A DNA stretch of 64,000 bases, from the NCBI RefSeq assembly GCF_024748615.1, contig NZ_CP087168.1:5518001-5582000 (forward strand). The letters are read 5' to 3'. Numbering within the stretch: the first letter of the stretch is position 1; each line of letters begins with the position of its first letter. The notes beneath the pieces are model-generated. The model did no database searches. It saw only the letters and a list, made by a program, of their open reading frames with translations, and was not told the origin of the DNA. The translations under genes and the position numbers were made by a program. Origin of the DNA: Pseudomonas sp. B21-048 (GTDB lineage: Bacteria > Pseudomonadota > Gammaproteobacteria > Pseudomonadales > Pseudomonadaceae). Positions 27,067 through 36,410 of this stretch are shown piece after piece.

Positions 27067-27459
27067 ATGGCTACTCGACACAATAAAAAATGGTCCGTGG
27101 CATTTGGGTGCTATTGGGTCGCCATGCTCACACTCGTAGCTAGCGCTTCTGTTCGGGCTGAATTTTGCCGCTATGGTCGCTGCGAATTCGGCCCCCTTGA
27201 TTACTCGGCAACAACTGGATTTGGGTTGCTCTTCACAACGGTCGGGCCGTTTGTTTCGACGTCGGACGCCACCAAGAATGGCCTCTCTAAACACTACGTC
27301 CAGGCGGTGAAGGACGATGCCGCCGCTTATATTGCTTCCGACGGCGATTTCGATGGACCCATGCTTGAATCCGCATGGCGCGCGCACTTGGAGCAGCACG
27401 CTGATCTTCAGCCAAGTAAGAAAAAGTTTGCCCACATGGTATTAGCTGACTATGGATGA
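27067..27459 (+). CDS. Small secreted protein, DUF2388-like
   Basis: This encodes 130 residues, with an ATG at 27067 and a GGGAG site about 12 bases upstream. An N-terminal signal peptide (hydrophobic CYWVAMLTLVASASVRA, predicted cleavage near residue 31) directs it to the periplasm. The remainder matches the pattern of DUF2388 proteins of Pseudomonas: a Ser/Thr-rich stretch, VSTSDATKNGLS, then DDAAAYIASDGDFDGPMLESA and a C-terminal HADLQPS segment. Function of the family is unknown. It lies among immunity-type genes but has no clear partner; family assignment is from pattern only. Confidence 0.6.
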   Translation: MATRHNKKWSVAFGCYWVAMLTLVASASVRAEFCRYGRCEFGPLDYSATTGFGLLFTTVGPFVSTSDATKNGLSKHYVQAVKDDAAAYIASDGDFDGPMLESAWRAHLEQHADLQPSKKKFAHMVLADYG

Positions 27460-27597
27460 GCCGGAGACGGTGGCGATTCTCGCCAAACAACAGAACCGAG
27501 TCAGCTGATCCGCCACACGAAAATACAAACGCGACTGACGATGCGGTCAATGAAAAACACCCTCGCCACTAATGCCAGTCAGTTAAGGTGCTAAACC

Positions 27598-27686
27598 TGT
27601 GGGAGCGAGCTTGCTCACGATAGCGGAGGTTCAGTCAACATTGATGTGAATGTAATGCTGCCATCGCGAGCAAGCTCGCTCCCACA
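27598..27686. repeat. REPIN (paired inverted REPs, GTGGGAGCGAGCTTGCTC type)
   Basis: A REP unit GTGGGAGCGAGCTTGCTC at the left end is matched by its inverted copy GAGCAAGCTCGCTCCCAC at the right end, with ~50 bases between. This is the usual mobile REPIN doublet of the P. fluorescens group. It sits directly before the remnant of a DUF2931 gene. Confidence 0.85.
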
Positions 27687-27711
27687 AGGATGCGGTTTTC
27701 CTGACTGGCCC

Positions 27712-27873
27712 TGGATTGAAACAGCGGACGTCGTGGATATCCAGAAGCGCGTTTCACGAAGAGCCGGCTCCGGGATTGCTTCGGTACACACTCCCAGTGA
27801 CAACAAGGGCAAGCCCGCAGGCTGGCCAGACAACTTGGCGCTCAGCCGCATGGCCGATGGGGTGCATTGTTGA
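27712..27873 (+). pseudogene. Remnant of a second DUF2931-type immunity gene
   Basis: The translation WIETADVVDIQKRVSRRAGSG is clearly related to WIETADVVDINDHVFRGAGSG of the intact DUF2931 lipoprotein (DNA around 26066-26125), then diverges and stops at 27873. Signal peptide, lipobox and the C-terminal two thirds are missing, and a REPIN lies immediately upstream. It is therefore a truncated paralogue, probably left from an earlier effector-immunity cassette. Confidence 0.7.
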
Positions 27874-27943
27874 TGACGCGAGCGCTGAATCATTCACAAG
27901 CGCAGGAGATGGCGGCGCATAGCGCCAAGGTGTAGCCAGTACA

Positions 27944-27974
27944 GATCATTCCCACGCAGAGCGTGGGAATGATC
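27944..27974. repeat. Perfect 14-bp inverted repeat (REP/terminator-like)
   Basis: The arms GATCATTCCCACGC and GCGTGGGAATGATC are separated by AGA. It lies 20 bp beyond the tagQ stop codon and can form a strong hairpin at the 3' end of the cluster B regulatory operon, without a clear U-run. The core TCCCACGC is shared with the REPs at 1151 and 48735. Confidence 0.75.
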
Positions 27975-27994
27975 AAAGACCTACAGAAACTCAA

Positions 27995-28924
27995 TCAAAC
28001 ATTCGGGCAAGGCACCGGTGCCCAGTCGCCCAGGTCCGGGTTCTTGCACATGCTGTTGACCTGAGTGGTGCCGGCGCTGGCGACCTGCTTGCTTTCATCC
28101 TGTTTGGCCTTGGCGGTCTGCAGGGTTTTTTCGGTGGTCACCGCTTCTTTCGGCACGGTTGGCAGCACCGGTTTTTTCGCCGGTTTCACTGCTTTCTTGC
28201 TCTTGGTCGGCGCGACGACCGGCGTGATGTCGGCGGTTGCCACAGTGACCACGTCGGTGCGCTGCACGCCTACTTGTTGCAGGTCTTTTTCGTAGGCCTG
28301 GGTGTAGTTGTTCAGGTCTTCGCTGGCTTTACCGTTTACCGCGACGATCAGGTCGTTGGACTCTTTGAGGCCCGCGACGATTTCCGCCAGGCGCTTGCGG
28401 CCTTCGGTGTCGTTGACGGTCTTGGCCTTGCGGTCGGCGACCAGTTTGGTGAACTCGGTCTGGTAGCACTGTTGCGAGGTCTTGGCGTACACGGTGCTGC
28501 GGTCGATATCGGCGGCACTTTTGTTGACGTCGGAGGCATAGGACGCGATGCGCTGGTTGTCATCGGCGATCTGCTTCTGGCGCTCGGTGTAGTAACCGGC
28601 CGCGCCGCCCACCACGGCACCACCCGCCGCACCGATGGCGGCGTTGCGGCCACGGTTCTCGGAGTCGGTCAGGGCGCCCAGCAGTGCTCCGCCGACAGCG
28701 CCGACGGCCGCGCCGGTGACGACCGACTTGGTCATGTTCGAATCAGTGGCACGCAGGTGCTGCACCGGCTCGTAGCAGTTGGGGTAGTACTCGACCTTGG
28801 TGCTCGAGGCGACCTTGGAGGTCGGCGACGTGGCGCAACCGCTCAGTACGGTGCTGAAGCCGACGGCCATCAGCAGCAAGTGACGCTTGGAAAGCGAAGC
28901 AAAAGGTTTACGGGAGGAAAGCAT
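27995..28924 (-). CDS. tagQ: TagQ, outer-membrane lipoprotein of the threonine-phosphorylation pathway
   Basis: This encodes 309 residues from the ATG at 28924. The signal peptide ends in lipobox LSGC. Glycine-zipper segments follow (AAVGAVGGALLGALTD and AAIGAAGGAVVGGAAGYY, about residues 70-115), then a helical region and a Lys/Pro-rich stretch near 245-265. In P. aeruginosa TagQ is an outer-membrane lipoprotein that holds TagR near PpkA and is needed for T6SS activation by membrane perturbation. It is the last gene of the tagTSRQ set. Confidence 0.87.
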   Translation of the reverse strand: MLSSRKPFASLSKRHLLLMAVGFSTVLSGCATSPTSKVASSTKVEYYPNCYEPVQHLRATDSNMTKSVVTGAAVGAVGGALLGALTDSENRGRNAAIGAAGGAVVGGAAGYYTERQKQIADDNQRIASYASDVNKSAADIDRSTVYAKTSQQCYQTEFTKLVADRKAKTVNDTEGRKRLAEIVAGLKESNDLIVAVNGKASEDLNNYTQAYEKDLQQVGVQRTDVVTVATADITPVVAPTKSKKAVKPAKKPVLPTVPKEAVTTEKTLQTAKAKQDESKQVASAGTTQVNSMCKNPDLGDWAPVPCPNV

Positions 28925-29008
28925 AGTTGTGTTCTCTTTTAAGTTTGACCAGCTCAGCACGGCCCACCGCCGCCTGAGCCCCTTCCAAGCTCGCTGTACA
29001 ACGAACGA

Positions 29009-30736
29009 TCAAGACCGCTGAGCGCTCGATGCGAGCAATTCCTTCAATATCGCCGCCGGGTCGGCTCGTCGTTGCTGACGATAATCACCGACATGGCGAA
29101 CGAATAACGTCGCGCGCGTGACCAGGCTTTTGCCCAGTACCGGCTTGCGCTCCAACTCTTCCTTGATGCGTTGCAACTGCGCCTGAATCACGGCATCGGT
29201 GTAGCGCGTGCCGGTCGCCAGGTTGTCGATGTAGATCGCCACCGCGCCGTCCAGCGCGCTGCGGCCATTGTCGATGGCGGTAGCGAACAGCTTGGCGCTG
29301 GCCTCGTCCTTGGCATCCACGGCCTGCTGGCGACTCTTGTGTAAATTGGTCAGGCGAATGTTGTAGTTGTTGATGGTCTCGGCCACCAGGGCCGCCGACT
29401 GGATCAGGTTGCCGGCCGCTTCCTCGCGCTGCTGGGCGATGAGCGAGACGTTGCGCTTGAGCTCTTCGTTGACCAGCCCCAACTCGGCTTGCAGGCGCGG
29501 GTCGACGCTGGCGGCGATGATGCTGTCCAGGCGTTTGGTCGGGTCTTGGGCGTCGTCGATGGCATCGGTCAGCGAAGCCAGCCGACCTTCTTTCTGCCAT
29601 TGGGCAAACAGTTCCTTGTAGCGCGAACGTGGCGCCGACAACGCGCCAATCGCGACCCGGAAGCCGGTGGTTTCGTTGTTTTGCTCGGTGCCGTCGGCGG
29701 CGAACAGCGGGTACTCGCGGCGCATCCCGGAGAACAAGGTGCCCTCGCCTTCCAGGTAATTGCCGCCCTTGACCACGAAGCCGCCGTAGGTGCCTTGGCG
29801 GCGTCCGGCGTGCACGAGCTGGAAGGACTCCTGGACCATCTCGGCGGCGTTGCCGATCACGTCGAACAGGCCGATGGGGTTTGGCAGTTTGGTACCGATC
29901 GGCATCAGGCGCGCTGCCTGGCCGGTGCCACCGGCGACCTGATTGAAGACTGCCCAGTCCGCCAGTGGTCCATCGCTTTCGCTGCCTTCCAGACGCCGGG
30001 GAAACAGACGCCCTTCCAGGTCCTGACGGCTAACGGCCTGCCCGCCACGGGCAGCAAACTCCCATTCGACCTCGGTCGGCAAGCGCACAAAACCCAGCCC
30101 GCCCTCTTCCGCCGAGGTGCCGCGACCGCTCACCGGTAGCAGGTCTTTGTGGTATTTCATCAGCCAGGCGCTGTACACCGCCGAGAAGCGTTCGGCCTCG
30201 AAGCGCGACAATTTCACCTTGGGCAAACGCCCGGCCATGCCTTGCGGGGCCTCGGCTTGCAATGCCTCGCAGGCCGGCGCCGGCTCGCCACTGGCCAACG
30301 ATTGCGCCTGGGCCATGACCTGGGCGTATTGGCGGGCGGTGACTTCGTATTTGCCGATGAAATAGAGCATCGGTTTGAGCGGGGTCTTGGCGTCCGTCTT
30401 GGGCATCAACGGCGTGATGGTCTTGCCCCAATCCTTGGGCAGATCCTTGAGGGTGAACTGGCCGTTGATAAAGTCCCGGCGGTAACCGGAGATGAACGAC
30501 TGTTGATAACCGGACTCGCCCTCGCTGAATGGATAGCCGAGGCTGATCTCGCGGTCGTCCAGAGTGCCCTGCGCCAGGATATAGACGTAACGGAACACCA
30601 TTTGCCCTTCGCACGGCAGCGGCAGGCTGATGTCATCGGGCAATGGCTTTGGGTTGTCCAGTTTGTCGGTGCTTTCATCAGCCCAGACCATGCTGGCCAG
30701 GCTCAGCGCCACGGCGGCGCCCAGTAACTTATACAT
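29009..30736 (-). CDS. tagR: TagR, periplasmic FGE/sulfatase-modifying-fold regulator
   Basis: This encodes 575 residues. The ATG at 30736 has AAGGA upstream; longer frames lie inside tagS. A Sec signal peptide (LLGAAVALSLASMVWA) is followed by a formylglycine-generating-enzyme-like domain (about 60-380) with IGKYEVTARQYAQVM, LPTEVEWEFAARGG and NAAEMVQESFQL. A coiled-coil-rich C-terminal part follows. TagR acts in the periplasm on the PpkA sensor side to promote kinase activation. It overlaps tagS by 8 bp. Confidence 0.9.
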   Translation of the reverse strand: MYKLLGAAVALSLASMVWADESTDKLDNPKPLPDDISLPLPCEGQMVFRYVYILAQGTLDDREISLGYPFSEGESGYQQSFISGYRRDFINGQFTLKDLPKDWGKTITPLMPKTDAKTPLKPMLYFIGKYEVTARQYAQVMAQAQSLASGEPAPACEALQAEAPQGMAGRLPKVKLSRFEAERFSAVYSAWLMKYHKDLLPVSGRGTSAEEGGLGFVRLPTEVEWEFAARGGQAVSRQDLEGRLFPRRLEGSESDGPLADWAVFNQVAGGTGQAARLMPIGTKLPNPIGLFDVIGNAAEMVQESFQLVHAGRRQGTYGGFVVKGGNYLEGEGTLFSGMRREYPLFAADGTEQNNETTGFRVAIGALSAPRSRYKELFAQWQKEGRLASLTDAIDDAQDPTKRLDSIIAASVDPRLQAELGLVNEELKRNVSLIAQQREEAAGNLIQSAALVAETINNYNIRLTNLHKSRQQAVDAKDEASAKLFATAIDNGRSALDGAVAIYIDNLATGTRYTDAVIQAQLQRIKEELERKPVLGKSLVTRATLFVRHVGDYRQQRRADPAAILKELLASSAQRS

Positions 30737-31925
30737 CTCGGATTCCTTCACACGCTTGGATACGCGCCACTCGCCAGCCACCACAGACGGCCGCCACGGC
30801 GCTGACGCCGAGCACGGCCGCCAGGGCCAACGCGTAGTGACGCGCCAGCAGATGACTGGCGTACTCGCCCGGCACCTGCGCAAATAAATGGTTCAGACCC
30901 GATTGCGCCAGGCCATACAGCACGGCACTCAACAGGGCGGCAAGACCGGCGCTGTACAGTGCCTGCACTACCACAAACAAGAGCAACGCCGCCGTGGAAA
31001 ACCCCAGCAGGCGCAACACCGACAACGCTCGGCGCTTGCGCTCGACCGCCGCCAACGCGCCAGCAAAAATCGCCGCGAACGCTCCCGCCAAGGCCAATCC
31101 GGCGATAATCCAGAACACGATCGACAGGTTGCGGCTCAGCGATTGCACCTGGGCGATGGTCTGGGCCTGGGTCGAGACCAGCAGATTCTGTGCAGCGAAG
31201 TACTGACGCAACGGCTCGACATCCTTGAGGCTACTGGCGTACAGGCGAAACGCCGGATACACCCGCTGCTCCGTCACGCCCACCGCATCACCTGGCCAAC
31301 CGAACGCTGGCACGGCGCGACCGTCCCGATAATCTTCAGCCGCTTCCAGTAACGCCAATGACGCGAACAATCCGTCCCGGGCGAAGGCTTCCAGCGGCAG
31401 AACACGCAGCACCTGGACGCGAGTGCGCTGAGCCTCGCCACGACCAGCGACCTGCCGACCAAAACTGGCCTGTAGCCAATCACCGGCCTTGGCCCCGAGT
31501 TTTTCGGCGGTGGTCTGGCTGAGCAGCACCTGACCCAGCCCCTGGGGCACCGGCAGACTGCCGAGCAAGGGATCGTTGGCGGCGGTGGGGATCATTTCGA
31601 CGGTCACGGTCGAAGCGCCAGCGGTCAAATCCGTCGTTGCGGCAATCTGCCGGGTGCGCGGCAAGGCGAAAGCCACGTCACTGCGCTGGTTCAACTGTTC
31701 GATAAACGCGGCACTGAACCGACCGCCACCCAAGGGAATGATTTCCCGGGTGGCCGGGTCGTTTTCCAGGCGCTCGGTCAAGCTGCTGACCAGGCCGAAT
31801 TTCAAGCCGAACAGCACCAGCAGCGGAGCGATCACCGCCACCAGCGCCAGTACCGAACAAGCCGACAGCCACGCATCGTTGCGGTAATCCTGCCAGGCCA
31901 GAGAAGCCACCAGCGCGCTGCGCAT
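30729..31925 (-). CDS. tagS: TagS, ABC-type permease of the TagTS complex
   Basis: This encodes 398 residues. The ATG at 31925 overlaps the tagT stop (ATGA). It has the FtsX/MacB-like layout: one N-terminal membrane span (SACSVLALVAVIAPLLVLFG), a large periplasmic domain (about 60-260) and three C-terminal spans. With the ATPase TagT it forms an inner-membrane LolCDE-like complex acting upstream of PpkA; the transported substrate, if any, is unknown. Confidence 0.88.
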   Translation of the reverse strand: MRSALVASLAWQDYRNDAWLSACSVLALVAVIAPLLVLFGLKFGLVSSLTERLENDPATREIIPLGGGRFSAAFIEQLNQRSDVAFALPRTRQIAATTDLTAGASTVTVEMIPTAANDPLLGSLPVPQGLGQVLLSQTTAEKLGAKAGDWLQASFGRQVAGRGEAQRTRVQVLRVLPLEAFARDGLFASLALLEAAEDYRDGRAVPAFGWPGDAVGVTEQRVYPAFRLYASSLKDVEPLRQYFAAQNLLVSTQAQTIAQVQSLSRNLSIVFWIIAGLALAGAFAAIFAGALAAVERKRRALSVLRLLGFSTAALLLFVVVQALYSAGLAALLSAVLYGLAQSGLNHLFAQVPGEYASHLLARHYALALAAVLGVSAVAAVCGGWRVARIQACEGIRDV

Positions 31926-32641
31926 CAGCAGGCCTCCCCGAGAACGGCGGTGACACCGCCATCGATGTCGCGATGACAACTGATGCGCCGCACCTGTAAA
32001 CCGCTGGCGCGGGCCAGTGACTCGTCGTGGGTGGCGACGACGCAGCACACGCCATGTTCGCGGGCCTGGGTCACCAGCAACTGCATCACGCGCTCCGCGT
32101 TCAGCGGATCGAGGGCGGCGGTCGGTTCATCGGCCAGCAGCAGATGTGGCCCATGGGCCAGGGCGCGAGCACAACTCACCCGTTGCCGTTGGCCGACAGA
32201 CAAATCACCCGGCTTTTTGCCCAATTGATCGGCGATATCCAACGCCCCGGCCAAGCGTTCCACGCTACCGTCGTCTTTCAAGCCGAGCAGTTTGCGCGAC
32301 AGGTCGATGTTGCCGCGCACGTCCAGAAAATCCAGCAGGCCACCGGTTTGCAGCACGTAGCCCAAGTGCCGGCGACGCAGGTCCGCCAAGGCACTTTGCG
32401 CATCAGCGCGCCACAGCCGGGTGATGTCCGTCCTGGTTTGGCCGGGCGAAAAATCAAACTGCCCGGCCTGATCCGGCGCCAGTACCAGCGCCAGCAAATC
32501 GAGCAACGTGCTTTTGCCGCAGCCACTGGGACCGACCACCGCCAATTGTTCACCGGCATGCAGTTGCAGCCGTGGAATCATCAGGCTGTAGCGTTGGTGG
32601 CCGGCGCCCCGGTGTTTGTGCACTGCGCTCATGTTCAGCAT
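31925..32641 (-). CDS. tagT: TagT, ABC transporter ATPase
   Basis: This encodes 238 residues from the ATG at 32641, which overlaps the ppkA stop (TGATG). All ABC ATPase motifs are present: Walker A GPSGCGKST (about 38-46), signature LSVGQRQR, Walker B LLLADEP and switch His in VATHDES. It energises TagS in the signalling branch that feeds PpkA. Confidence 0.92.
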   Translation of the reverse strand: MLNMSAVHKHRGAGHQRYSLMIPRLQLHAGEQLAVVGPSGCGKSTLLDLLALVLAPDQAGQFDFSPGQTRTDITRLWRADAQSALADLRRRHLGYVLQTGGLLDFLDVRGNIDLSRKLLGLKDDGSVERLAGALDIADQLGKKPGDLSVGQRQRVSCARALAHGPHLLLADEPTAALDPLNAERVMQLLVTQAREHGVCCVVATHDESLARASGLQVRRISCHRDIDGGVTAVLGEAC

Positions 32642-35600
32642 CACGGCAGCGTCGACAACGGAACGCGATACAAGGCATCACCCGGTTCGGCATCGCCGAA
32701 ACGCACCCAGTTAGCCAAGTCGTTGTGGAAGGTTTCGTAGAGGCGGATCTTCGAATCCAGCTCGTCAATAAAGTCCTCTTGCTCGGCCACGCTCAGCGAA
32801 AGCCACAAATCCTGGGTCATGTTCAGCGACTTGCTGCGGTAAGGCAGCCCTTCCAGGTACTCACCCAGAACCCCGCCATCGGCCAGGTTGCCACCCTTGC
32901 GCAAGGCCGAGGGATCGCGGCTCATGTAGGCACTGGCGCTGGCGATTTCCTGGAAGAAATTCTTCGGCGAGGTCTGGGTTTTGCGGGCCGCATCGACGAT
33001 CAGTTTCAGCGATTGCTGCAAGTCGTTGAGCTGCAACTTGGTCAGCATCACGCACACCTGGAACGCCGGCAGTGCCGGGTTGGTCAGGTCGCGGTCGGCG
33101 GTCCAGGCGCTGACCAGTTGCGGCGCCTGGCTGGCGGCTTTACGCCCCAGGAAGTCCATGTGCATCGCGTAGCCGACGGCCGCCGATTTGTCAGTCAGGC
33201 TCGGCGCGGCGCTCAGCAGCGGCACAGTTTGCGGCTTGTTGCCACGCACCTGATGCACCAGATTGGCAAACACCGAACCGATCTCGTCGACCCGCTCACC
33301 GAACTTGCGCACATCGGCGCCCGGCACCGGAATGTACAGGTCGCCGATCTGCGGGTTGGCGTCGGCGGTCAGGGTGCGATATTGGCTTTGCGCACCACCA
33401 TGGGTTTTCTTGCCGGCATCGCTGAGCAGGTGCAAGGCGTAGATCTTGATCTGCTTGCCCTGCGCGGCCTGGCGCACTTCGGCTTCGTTCATTTGCGTGG
33501 CGGCATACGGGTCGTTTTTGCGCAAGGCACCGGCATCGGTGACCAACAGGATCAAGCGCCCGCCATAGCCGGACCAGTCCATGCCCTCGACCGCTTCCAT
33601 CACACCGGCAAACGCATCTTCGTTGAACGAATGGCTAGAGACCGTGGACGCTTTGACCTGCCGCGCCAGGTCCATGAAGCGCTGTGGGTCGCGGCCCTGT
33701 TCCAGGGTGATCAAGGTTTTAGCGACGTATTCCAGACCCGGTGTTTTCTGCGTGCTGCTGCGAAACCCTACCAGGCCGAAGCTGACACTGTCCTGCTCGC
33801 CCCGCTCGGCGATGCGGGTTTGCAGTTGGTGTACGACGTCGCGGACCTGATCGATGTAGGGCTGCATGGACACGGTGGTATCAACGACCAACACCACGGC
33901 GGTGCGGAACGCGTCGGCGTTAGCAGTAGTGATTGGCGTGTTGTTGGCTGTGACCTTCGGCGCATTGCCAGGGTCGATGGACGCCACGTTCAGCAACTGC
34001 ACCGACTGGCCGTTCTCATCGAAGCTCTCGCGCGAATCGAAAATTGGCAACAGGTAAAACTGATTCTGCGGCACCGCACTGGCGGCCGGTTCCAGGGCCA
34101 GTACCTGCTGGTTGTCTTCGCGATTCTGCTGGGCCTTGAGCAGCAGGTTTTTTGCCGTCGACGGATCTGCCAGCAGTTTCTCCACGTCACCGGGCTGACG
34201 CAGGAACATCACCGGCGCACGGCCGGAGCGTTCGGTGAATTTAAGTACCAGGCTTTGCTTCCAGTCGCTGACTTGCGCGGCCGGCAACCAGCCGTCACTG
34301 CGCCCGTCGGTGGCGGCGCCGACACGCAACCACGCGCTGCCATCCACCTCTTTGCGCTGATAGACGTAAAGCACCGAGAACGCCGGCAAGGCCTTGTCAG
34401 GTGTGGCCCCCGGGTCGCTGGCGAGTTTCGCCCCTGGCTTGCTGAGTACTCGCTGGAACAAGGTCTTTTTGCCGGTCATCAGCAGCGGACGCTGACCGCC
34501 ATCGACCTCCGTCGCCACGAAGGGCTTTACGGGTGGCGCCACGGTCGGCGGCGCACTGGCCGGCGGTGAAACCACCGGCACCTTGGCATCGGCTTCGACG
34601 TCACCGGACAGCCACCAATAACCCGCGCCGCCCAAGGCCAGCGCTACGGCTACCGCGACGGCGGCGAGTGCGAGCACCGGCCCCTTGCGCGGCTCCGAGA
34701 CTGTGGGGTGCAGCGTCGGCTTCACCGTTGGCGCAACAGGCTTGGGTCGAGGTTGTGGCTGCACGGGGCCGGTCGGTATATCGATGGACACTGGCGTCAG
34801 TCCCGCCAGGTCATTGCTCACCGCAATCGGCAATACCGGAATGGGCAATGGCCGGATGGTGGTCGCTTCAACCGATTCCCTAGGCAAATTATCCAGCGCC
34901 TGCAACAGCGCCGCTGCATCCGGGTAACGCTCGGCCGGATCCTTGGCCAACAGCTTGCGCAGTACCTCTTGATAACGACCGTGGTGCACTGGCAGTTCCG
35001 GCAACGGTTCGGTCAAATGCGCCAGGGCCGTGGAGAGTGCGTCGTTACCGGTATACGGCAGTTTGCCGACGAGGATTTCGTAGAGCACCACGCCCAGGGC
35101 ATACAGATCGGCCCGGCCGTCAATGTCCTGACCGCGCGCCTGTTCCGGGCTCATGTAGCTGGGGGTGCCGACAGCGAAACCGGCCTGGGTGAACTGAGTG
35201 CGGTCGTCGAGAGACTTGGCGATGCCGAAGTCCGACAGCACCGCCGTGCCATCGGCGCGAAACAGAATATTCGCCGGTTTGACGTCGCGATGCACCAGCC
35301 CCAACCCATGGGCATAGCCCAGGGCCGAGGCGATCTGGCGGACGTAGATCAGGCCTTGCTCTGGTGTCAGGCCAGCGGCTATACGCTCCTTGAGCGTGCC
35401 GTTGGGCAGGTATTCCATGGCCATGTAATACAGCTCACCGACATTGCCGATGTCATGGATGGTGACCGTATGCGGGTGAGACAGGCGCGCCAGGGTTTTG
35501 CCTTCGCGCAGGAAGCGCTCGCAGAAACTCGGGTCGGCCGCCAGCGCGGCGGCCATGACCTTCAATGCCACCTTGCGTTCCAGCGAGCGCTGGGTCGCCA

Positions 35601-35682
35601 GGTAAACGCTGGCCATGGCGCCTTCGCCGATCTCATCGCCGATGTCGTAGCCCGGGATCAGAATGTTCGCGGTGAGGTTCAT
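32641..35682 (-). CDS. ppkA: PpkA, membrane Ser/Thr kinase with periplasmic vWA domain
   Basis: This encodes 1013 residues. The cytoplasmic kinase domain (about 10-270) has Gly loop GEGAMASV, Lys41, catalytic HRDVKPAN (Asp133) and DFG (151-153). A Pro-rich linker leads to one transmembrane helix (335-358). The periplasmic part has a von Willebrand A domain with MIDAS motif DTTVSM. In the H1-T6SS, PpkA autophosphorylates on stimulation by TagQRST and phosphorylates Fha to trigger assembly. The gene overlaps pppA by 4 bp. Unlike Stk1 of cluster A, it is a canonical RD kinase with a sensor. Confidence 0.95.
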   Translation of the reverse strand: MNLTANILIPGYDIGDEIGEGAMASVYLATQRSLERKVALKVMAAALAADPSFCERFLREGKTLARLSHPHTVTIHDIGNVGELYYMAMEYLPNGTLKERIAAGLTPEQGLIYVRQIASALGYAHGLGLVHRDVKPANILFRADGTAVLSDFGIAKSLDDRTQFTQAGFAVGTPSYMSPEQARGQDIDGRADLYALGVVLYEILVGKLPYTGNDALSTALAHLTEPLPELPVHHGRYQEVLRKLLAKDPAERYPDAAALLQALDNLPRESVEATTIRPLPIPVLPIAVSNDLAGLTPVSIDIPTGPVQPQPRPKPVAPTVKPTLHPTVSEPRKGPVLALAAVAVAVALALGGAGYWWLSGDVEADAKVPVVSPPASAPPTVAPPVKPFVATEVDGGQRPLLMTGKKTLFQRVLSKPGAKLASDPGATPDKALPAFSVLYVYQRKEVDGSAWLRVGAATDGRSDGWLPAAQVSDWKQSLVLKFTERSGRAPVMFLRQPGDVEKLLADPSTAKNLLLKAQQNREDNQQVLALEPAASAVPQNQFYLLPIFDSRESFDENGQSVQLLNVASIDPGNAPKVTANNTPITTANADAFRTAVVLVVDTTVSMQPYIDQVRDVVHQLQTRIAERGEQDSVSFGLVGFRSSTQKTPGLEYVAKTLITLEQGRDPQRFMDLARQVKASTVSSHSFNEDAFAGVMEAVEGMDWSGYGGRLILLVTDAGALRKNDPYAATQMNEAEVRQAAQGKQIKIYALHLLSDAGKKTHGGAQSQYRTLTADANPQIGDLYIPVPGADVRKFGERVDEIGSVFANLVHQVRGNKPQTVPLLSAAPSLTDKSAAVGYAMHMDFLGRKAASQAPQLVSAWTADRDLTNPALPAFQVCVMLTKLQLNDLQQSLKLIVDAARKTQTSPKNFFQEIASASAYMSRDPSALRKGGNLADGGVLGEYLEGLPYRSKSLNMTQDLWLSLSVAEQEDFIDELDSKIRLYETFHNDLANWVRFGDAEPGDALYRVPLSTLP

Positions 35683-36410
35683 GAAGGCACCTTCACGACG
35701 ATGACGGTGATGTTGTCCGGAGCGTCGCGCCTCAGGCCCAGGGACACCAGGCTGCTGGCGATTTCCCCGGGGTCGTCGTGGCCCAGCACCTCGGCGATTT
35801 CATGGTCCTCGACGGTCTTGGTCAGCCCGTCGCTGCACAACAGATAGCTGTCGCCGGGCTTCAACAGCAACTCGACCTTCGCCAGCTCCAGCTGTGCCTG
35901 GACCCCGATGGCGCGGGTGACAATATTGGACCGCGGATGCACCCGGGCTTCGGCTTCGCTGAGCAGGCCACTGTCCTGCAAATCCTGGACGTAACTGTGG
36001 TCCCGCGAGATGCCTTCGAGCAGGCCGTCACGCAGGCGATACAAGCGGCTGTCACCTGCCCACAGGCACACCCCGCGCAAGTCACGTGCCGCCAGCACCA
36101 CCACCGTGCTGCCCATCATGGTCACGCCGCGGTTGGCGGTTTCTTCACGCACGGCGGCATTGACCCGCAACAGATCGGTTTTCAGCGCAGAGACGTATTC
36201 ATCCAGCGAGCGGCCCACGGCAATGCTACGCAGGCTGTCGACAATCAGACTGCTGACGTAGTCGCCCGCCGCGTGCCCGCCCATGCCATCGGCGACCACC
36301 CACAGACCGTTTTCCGGCCGGTCCAGGCAAGCATCTTCGTTCACTTGGCGGACCATGCCGACATGGCTCTTGCTTGCAGACTTGAACGTCTTTCCAAGGC
36401 TTGGACACAT
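35679..36410 (-). CDS. pppA: PppA, PP2C phosphatase opposing PpkA
   Basis: This encodes 243 residues with PP2C motifs VNEDACLD, VADGMGGHAAGD, GSTVV, WAGDSRLY, SRDHSY, CSDGL and DNITVIV. The ATG at 36410 immediately follows the tagF stop and has GAAGGTG eight bases upstream. It dephosphorylates Fha to reset the T6SS so the machine can be rebuilt elsewhere. Related but clearly not identical to the cluster A phosphatase. Confidence 0.94.
   Translation of the reverse strand: MCPSLGKTFKSASKSHVGMVRQVNEDACLDRPENGLWVVADGMGGHAAGDYVSSLIVDSLRSIAVGRSLDEYVSALKTDLLRVNAAVREETANRGVTMMGSTVVVLAARDLRGVCLWAGDSRLYRLRDGLLEGISRDHSYVQDLQDSGLLSEAEARVHPRSNIVTRAIGVQAQLELAKVELLLKPGDSYLLCSDGLTKTVEDHEIAEVLGHDDPGEIASSLVSLGLRRDAPDNITVIVVKVPS

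Larger units (their letters stand above)
27460..27943. other. Gap holding a REPIN and a gene remnant
   Basis: This stretch contains no intact gene. It holds the REPIN at 27598-27686 and the remnant of a DUF2931 gene at 27712-27873, both listed separately. The remainder shows nothing recognisable. Confidence 0.6.
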
